Shown here piece by piece: positions 58,631 through 64,000 of a DNA stretch of 64,000 nucleotides (positions within the stretch are counted from its first letter, which is position 1; every line of letters starts with the position of its first letter). The stretch is from Diplocarpon mali (lineage: Eukaryota > Ascomycota > Leotiomycetes > Helotiales > Drepanopezizaceae), in assembly GCA_024741835.1 (NCBI GenBank), contig JAENRP010000068.1, forward strand, positions 62,001 to 126,000, in the 5' to 3' direction. A program made the position numbers and the translations under genes. Under the pieces are notes generated by a model, which had not been told where the DNA came from, searched no databases, and was given only the letters and a program-made list of their open reading frames with translations.

Positions 58631-59384
58631 ATGCTTTCCTACGAAAACCGCTCGCCAATGGCCCAACCAACGCCACCAACCTCCGATCACCTCCCCCTTG
58701 CCACGAGCGCTTCCAATACACTTGTCACCAGCTCGGGCATCTCCGCGCGACCAGATAACTGCCAACCACAGACCGAACATCACCATCTCTGGCTGATCAC
58801 TGGCCCAGCAGGATGTGGGAAGAGTACCGTTGCGGAGTTCCTAGCCAAGAGCATGGGACTGCCCTTCATCGAGGGCGACTCGGTACGACCTCCTCCCTGG
58901 ATCTTGCGACTGAAAAGCTAACTGAATGCCAAAGTTCCACCCCAAATCAAACGTCGATAAAATGTCCCGGGGGATACCACTCACCGACGCTGACCGCTGG
59001 GACTGGCTCATCCGTCTGCGCAAAGAGGCCATGACACGCCTCTCCTCCACCGGTTCGCAAGGTGTCGTCCTCACATGCTCAGCGCTTAAGCGCAAATACC
59101 GCGATGTTATCCGCGTCGCGCCCTACTACTCCCACGACCTGCGTGTGCACTTTGTCTTCCTCCACGCTCCCGAGGAAGTGCTCACGGCACGGGTGATGGC
59201 GAGACCCGGCCACTTCATGGGGGCTAACATGGTACATAGCCAGTTCGGCATTCTTGAACCGCCGGAACGAGACGAAGTGGATGTCATCAGCGTGGATGTA
59301 AGTGGCTCGATAGAGCAGGTTGAAGAGGAGGCCTTGGCGAAGATTCAGGAAGCCGTCAGGTCGGAGTTGGTCCGAGCCTCGTAA
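58631..59384 (+). CDS. Gluconokinase
   Basis: Two exons (58631-58882, 58935-59384) over a 52-bp intron encode 233 residues. After a polar N-terminal stretch of about 50 residues comes the P-loop LWLITGPAGCGKSTVAEFLA, then LPFIEGDSFHPKSNVDKMSRGIPLTDADRWDWL, the hallmark of GntK-type gluconate kinases, and VVLTCSALKRKYRDVIR. The C-terminal part has the ARPGHFMGANMVHSQFGILEPP lid segment. The enzyme phosphorylates D-gluconate to 6-phosphogluconate, feeding the pentose phosphate pathway. The Met at residue 10 is an alternative start. Confidence 0.93.
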
Positions 59385-59992
59385 GGGAAGCGCGCCGCGT
59401 GGGAGGTTGTAACCTGGGTTCGGATTTGGGTTTGTCGACTATCACGGGGTTGGCTTCGATTTTGTATTTCTTTGTTGGCGTGTTCTTGCTCGCTCTGTCT
59501 ATTCATCACTAGCTCATTTTGATTCGTCGGGACGGCATAGCATATCGAGGCGCGGGTTGCAACCACAAGGCGTCGGGTTGGGATCGCGTGCCGTGAGCAG
59601 GTTGCTTCGCATTGGGGTACCAAGGCTTGGGTCATATTAGATTTCAAGCTTGGTGGCCAGGAATCCAAATCGTCTCGCGGCTAATTTCATCAGTATCAAC
59701 CAGAAGATCTTCTATTGCTCATAGCTAATGTCATCTTATTCAGCTACCTTGCACTCTTTCCGCCCTGCCCCAACTCTTGGGCCCTTTGCGGGGTGTAGTA
59801 GTTCGCCTCGCAGTATGATCGGTTTTGTGTCAGGGGACAGCGCATCAAACATGAGGCTGAGGCAAGCAGGACCGCATCGCTAGCAGCCAGCCCATCAAAT
59901 TTTGCCAGCAAATCAATGATCCTCCAGCCACCTACTGCCGACCTGAAGAGCCTTTCGCGTCACGCGGCATCATGCTGTATTTCCCTCCGTCG
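59385..59992. other. Intergenic, no gene recognised
   Basis: Spacer between the convergent gluconokinase and E2 genes. Nothing supported. Confidence 0.4.
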
Positions 59993-61483
59993 TCATCTCA
60001 GATGGATGACCAGACTGTCTGGGTTCTCGACGAATCCCCTGACCACCTCCGCCGCGCGAGCCATAGTCGCCCCATCGATAACGCGATGATCCGCGCTCCA
60101 GCTGAAGTTACAGACCTGCTTCTGGACCACCTGATCCTCGGCATCGAAAGCAGGAACAGTTCTGACCTTCCCGACGCCTAGGATAGCCACCTCTTTCTCG
60201 ACGATGACCGGAGAGACATAGGTGCCTCCGATATTGCCGATATTGGACACGGTTACCGTGCCACCGTTTAGATCCTGGCTGGACAGCTTGCCCGTAGATG
60301 CGAGTAGCTGCAGGCGAGAGAGTTCTGCCGCAATCGAGAGGATGTTGAGGCTGGATACGTTTTTGATCACCGGGACAAAGAGCCCTGTAGGGGTGTCCAT
60401 GGCTACACCTATGTTGTGCTGACTTCGCATGATTAGGATCGGCTTCGGAAACTTCGGGTCGATATCCACTCTCGCATTGAGTACCGGATACCGATTGATG
60501 GCCATTGAGACGGCCTTGATTATGAAAGGCAGGAAAGACAGCTTGCTGACCTCGTTGACGGGAAATTTGGCCAAACCTCTGTTCAATCTAGCTCGCAGTT
60601 GTGCTATTCCTGAGAAGTCAATCTCGTCTGCGTAAAGGAAATGTGGTATTGCTAGTGACTTGGTCATAGCCTTGAACATTTGATGTTGAGTATTTGATAG
60701 CTGGGCTATTGTCTCTGTTTGAGGTCCACTAGTCGACAGTGTGGGAAGTGCTTGAAAAGTGGGACCTGAATCTGGAGCATTATCCCGCCTTTTTGCAAAC
60801 TGGTAGACATCCTCTTTAGAGACTCGGCCATCTCGGCCAGTCCCGTGAACATCGCGAATGTCAACATCCAACTCTTTAGTCAGATGCCTGACTGCAGGGG
60901 TAGCGAGAGATGCATGTTTTCCCTTTGGTGATTTTTCCTTTTGTGTCGCTGACGGTATCTTCGGACTAGATCTGGTCTCTGCAGATTCTTGTTGTGGCAT
61001 CTTTTCTGTTTTTGTTTCCAATTTCCCCCCACCGCCAGCCAAGGCTTTGGGATCTTCCTGCATGTTTTCGCCTTGTATATCAATATCCACCAGAGGCTTT
61101 CCAACCTTTGCCATTTCTCCGGCTTCATAATGAAGCTTCTTGATGACCCCGGCAAACCGGCTAGTTATCTCCACAGAGGCCTTGTCACTCTGAACCTCAC
61201 ACAGCTTGTCCCATTCCTCGACCTGTGCCTCAGCTTCGACGAACCATTGAATTATTTCGCATTCTCGGATTCCTGTTTGATTGTCAGGATCATGGCTACA
61301 ACAGAACCCAGAGGTTTGGAACCCACCTTCCCCAATATCCGCCAGCAAGAACGGCTTTATGGCTTGTGCCCTCGCAGTACCGCTGAATGACAAGGCCGTT
61401 GGCGGGAACTGTCTTGGGAAGTCGACACTTTTGTAAACCCGCCACTGTCTCGTCGAAATCCTGGAATAGAGCTGGAAACGCAT
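59993..61483 (-). CDS. Branched-chain 2-oxoacid dehydrogenase E2 (lipoamide acyltransferase)
   Basis: Two exons (61483-61327, 61272-59993) encode 478 residues; the 54-bp intron between is in phase and stop-free. The N-terminus is a mitochondrial presequence. The lipoyl domain has FLLADIGEGI and the lipoylation site EVQSDKASVEITSR (Lys of DKA). The subunit-binding domain reads ATPAVRHLTKELDVDIRDVHGTGRDGRVSKEDV. The catalytic acyltransferase domain ends NFSWSADHRVIDGATMARAAE, with the His-Asp of DHRVIDG. Wording of these motifs points to the BCKDH rather than pyruvate or oxoglutarate complexes. Its start lies 199 bp from the divergently transcribed atp10. Confidence 0.93.
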   Translation of the reverse strand: MRFQLYSRISTRQWRVYKSVDFPRQFPPTALSFSGTARAQAIKPFLLADIGEGGFQTSGFCCSHDPDNQTGIRECEIIQWFVEAEAQVEEWDKLCEVQSDKASVEITSRFAGVIKKLHYEAGEMAKVGKPLVDIDIQGENMQEDPKALAGGGGKLETKTEKMPQQESAETRSSPKIPSATQKEKSPKGKHASLATPAVRHLTKELDVDIRDVHGTGRDGRVSKEDVYQFAKRRDNAPDSGPTFQALPTLSTSGPQTETIAQLSNTQHQMFKAMTKSLAIPHFLYADEIDFSGIAQLRARLNRGLAKFPVNEVSKLSFLPFIIKAVSMAINRYPVLNARVDIDPKFPKPILIMRSQHNIGVAMDTPTGLFVPVIKNVSSLNILSIAAELSRLQLLASTGKLSSQDLNGGTVTVSNIGNIGGTYVSPVIVEKEVAILGVGKVRTVPAFDAEDQVVQKQVCNFSWSADHRVIDGATMARAAEVVRGFVENPDSLVIHLR

Positions 61484-61682
61484 GCTGCATTCACTGGGAA
61501 TTTCTGTTTCCTGTCGCAGGGGGAGAATCTTTGTTCGTTACATCGCCGATGGACAGATGCAGTTACATAGTGCAAGTCCGAGGATGAGAGCCGGCTACCG
61601 TCGGTGAGCAGGGATCTGCCTTTGGATAAAACCGAGATTGAGCTAGCACCATTTTTGAATATCGAGGTCACCATAAGCTTCA

Positions 61683-62775
61683 TTGGTGCCGATTTGGGGA
61701 AAAATGATTAATTCACGGCGGACGTTCCGACCGTCAGACTTCCGCTTCGAGAGCAAGGCTTGCCTTACCTGCCGGCGGCGCACACTCAGCATTGCGCATC
61801 GCCGCCTGGCTGAGAAATCAGCTCCTTCAGCTTCATCGACTCCTGTACCAGAGGATCCTCTTGCAGATGCACCAAGAAGCTATGGCAAAGCCGTTTCCGA
61901 GTTTACGCCTAAATCACTGAGTCGACCAATCGGACTGCCCAATGCGCCGAGAGCAGGAGAAAACATTGGTGTAGATACTAGGTCGTGGAGGCAGCGGAGA
62001 GACGATTTCGTGGATCACGACAAACATCTCATTCGGCGAAAGCAGCTGTAAGAATGATCCTGAAGCCATCGAGTAACTTACTGAACGGAATGGTAGAACA
62101 CAAAAGATCTCAACCCCGTACTTCCGAGAATGGAGCAACATGCGGCTACACAAAGGGAAATCCTTCCTCGCTCCCCCACGTCTCTTCAAAGCAGAGCGCG
62201 CACTATACTTCCCAAATATTCATGGACAGACGTTGAGAAAAGAGCAGGTTTTCAGAGATACAACTCCCGTTTTAAAAGACAAGGTGTCGGTTGTCAGCGT
62301 ATTTAGTAGCACCTGGGCCGAGAATCAAACGGCTACATTTGTTGCGAAGCAAAACAACCCTGAGATACATGAGATTGTTGCAAGTAGCGGAGGCATGGCG
62401 CAAATTGTTCAGATAAACATTGAGGAGAACGCGCTAAAGGCTATGTTGGTCAAGTTCTTCATGCCGAGTCTGAGGAAGAGGATAAGCCCTGGGAACTGGG
62501 GACGATATTTCCTAGTTCAGAAAGGGCTCTCGGATCAGATTAAGGATGCGATAGGGTTACTTAACAGCAAAGTCGGGTATGTGTACTTGCTCGACGGAGA
62601 GTGTAGGATAAGATGGGCGGGTAGTGGGCCCAGCGAGGGAGATGAGAAGGATGGCTTGGTGAGGGGAGCGAAGCGACTGATCAACGAGTTGAGAACCAAT
62701 GGTGCTAAGCCAGCACCCGCTCAGCGACCGGAAGACACTACCAAGCCTTTGGAAATCGCTCCAAACGCCGCATAA
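61683..62775 (+). CDS. atp10: Mitochondrial ATP synthase assembly factor Atp10
   Basis: Two exons (61683-62047, 62097-62775) encode 347 residues. The N-terminal part is Arg/Ser-rich, a mitochondrial leader. The conserved core includes LRRP-like and STPYFREWSNMRLHKGKSF, ALYFPNIHGQTL, VSVVSVFSSTWAENQTATFV and GYVYLLDGECRIRWAGSG. Atp10 acts at the inner membrane with Atp23 in assembling Atp6 into the F0 sector. The acceptor was placed at GGTAG before AACAC because this keeps KQLTQKISTPYF in frame. A Met at residue 9 is an alternative start. Confidence 0.9.
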
Positions 62776-62883
62776 TATTCATTCAAAATTCCCGTACTTG
62801 AACAGTAAGAATAGCGTATTCCTACTAGCCGGCCACCCAGACGCCCGCTTGAAATGCATTCGAAGTAGTGCCACAGATCCGAT

Positions 62884-63656
62884 TCACATGAAGTAGATGA
62901 AAACCAGGAAACAGAAAGCAATAAAACTCCCCATGATGATCCCGTCCCTCCTTTTCTTCGCTGAAATCCTGCCTATCAAGCTGTTCAGGCCCGGAATCTG
63001 AGCCGCCGCCCCCGTGATCCTGCGGTTGATGCTCGCCAATGTCTCCCTCTGCATGCCAAAACTCTCGTTGACGGCATATGCTTGGCTCAAAACGCTGTCT
63101 GCCATGGTATGGCTATTATCTATTCGGCCCCGCTCATCGAGCATGTAATCTGCCTCCGCCGCCTCAGGATTGTTGGAGTGGTACGCATCGATGTCACTCC
63201 GTACATTGGAGAGCAGGTTCGCGCGGTTCCGGACATCTTGGATCTGAGATCTCAAGCGGGAGAGCTCGCGCCGATGTTCTTGCAGCACTTCCCTGTGCCG
63301 GGAGAGGTTGTTTTGCTTGAGCGCTGAGGCTGTCAGGGTTGCTTCTGAGTCGAGAAGTCGGGAAAGTTGTCCATTCAATGTTTCTCGCTAGGGTTGTTAA
63401 CATAGACTTCGAAACTCCGGCTAGCGTATACCTTTTCTAAGAGGTCTAGTAATTTCACTTCCGTTTGCCTTTCGTCTTCGGAGGCCCTCGCAGGTATGTT
63501 AGTCACTGCGGCGAATTGTGAATAGGTATGGAATAGTGATTCCGTCTAGGCCTGGTCAATTTTTCATCTATTAACATACATCAAGAAACATACCTGGGTT
63601 TCCAAAGAGCGGACTTGCTGCCGAAGCTGAGCCCATCCAGTGCCCGTAGAAGACAT
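62884..63656 (-). CDS. gos1: Golgi Qb-SNARE Gos1
   Basis: Three exons (63656-63594, 63545-63432, 63387-62884) encode 226 residues. The N-terminus MSSTGTGWAQLRQQVRSLETQTESLFHTYSQFA matches the GOS28 family, followed by a helical region (REVLQEHRRELSRLRSQIQDVRNRANLL) and the SNARE motif (ADSVLSQAYAVNESFGMQRETLASINRRI) with the central Gln-type layer. A C-terminal anchor, GIIMGSFIAFCFLVFIYFM, ends the protein. Gos1 functions in transport within the Golgi. The introns are 44-48 bp and in phase. Confidence 0.93.
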
Positions 63657-63873
63657 TTCGTGGGACATATGCTGTGCCAAATCTGAATCTTTGTTGTTCC
63701 TCGGCCTTACTGACTTACTGGAGCCTTGTCGATGCGCTAGCCTCCCACGTGATAAGGAGTGGGACTACCTCGCTTAGAACACAATCGAATTATCAGCGAA
63801 ATTTTGACTTCAACTGAAAAAGGACCTCTATCAACCTGCCACACGACAACTTTCTCTACGACAAACCTTCACG

Positions 63874-64000
63874 ATGGTAAGTCTTCGCGCTTGAGGGGAT
63901 CATACAAGTCTGATTGTAATGCAACAGTCGTCAGCTAAGGTCAAGACCGGATCGCTCTGGTCCAAAAATAAGGTCGATCTCGCAAAGCAGCTGGGGGAAT
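63874..64000 (+). CDS. rpl35: 60S ribosomal protein L35 (uL29), 5' part only
   Basis: The first exon is just the ATG (63874-63876), followed by a 51-bp intron with GTAAGT donor and CAACAG acceptor. Exon 2 from 63928 reads SSAKVKTGSLWSKNKVDLAKQLGE, the start of ribosomal protein L35, and runs off the window. The protein sits near the exit tunnel of the large subunit. Confidence 0.9.

Overview
This is nuclear DNA of a filamentous ascomycete. The genes carry many short (44-60 bp) GT-AG introns with a CTGAC/CTAAC-like branch point just upstream of the acceptor. The gene set (Msh5, Hsp78, Leo1, Erb1, Erv29, verprolin, Gos1, Atp10, Rpl35) is fungal, and the transposon remnants have decayed towards AT-rich, stop-filled sequence as repeat-induced point mutation (RIP) would leave them. 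I infer Pezizomycotina, perhaps Leotiomycetes, but nothing in the window fixes the class.

Layout. (1) 1-5559: RIP-degraded Ty1/Copia retrotransposon on the minus strand, apparently inserted into an older copy of the same family; two 247-bp LTRs are visible. (2) 5560-15200: gene-poor zone with decayed genes (2-hydroxyacid dehydrogenase, metallo-beta-lactamase-fold hydrolase, PAN/Apple-like protein), one intact gene (xanthine phosphoribosyltransferase) and a small Ser/Thr-rich GPI-type protein visible only after splicing. (3) 15219-35508: dense housekeeping block: MSH5, EMC5, eEF1B-alpha (with an intronic U18-type snoRNA), HSP78, a patatin-fold protein lacking both catalytic residues, LEO1, a MOB protein and ERB1. 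(4) 35820-39998: a Zn2Cys6 transcription-factor pseudogene and unassigned sequence. (5) 39999-50857: ERV29, verprolin, a mitochondrial-type membrane protein of unknown function, a four-helix membrane protein, a CHORD/CS co-chaperone, a glutaredoxin-like protein and an HpaI-type aldolase. (6) 51100-58600: accessory stretch with three Tc1/mariner tails, several micro/minisatellites and one small secreted protein. (7) 58631-64000: gluconokinase, branched-chain ketoacid dehydrogenase E2, ATP10, GOS1 and the start of RPL35.

Most genes are unrelated housekeeping functions and no biosynthetic cluster is visible. I do not see an obviously new multi-gene system. The strongest less-expected items are the intron-encoded U18/snR18-type snoRNA in the eEF1B gene (the same host gene as in budding yeast), the patatin-fold pseudoenzyme, and the nested Copia insertion. 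Exon boundaries were worked out by hand; for each multi-exon gene listed as intact the exon lengths add up to a multiple of three unless stated otherwise.
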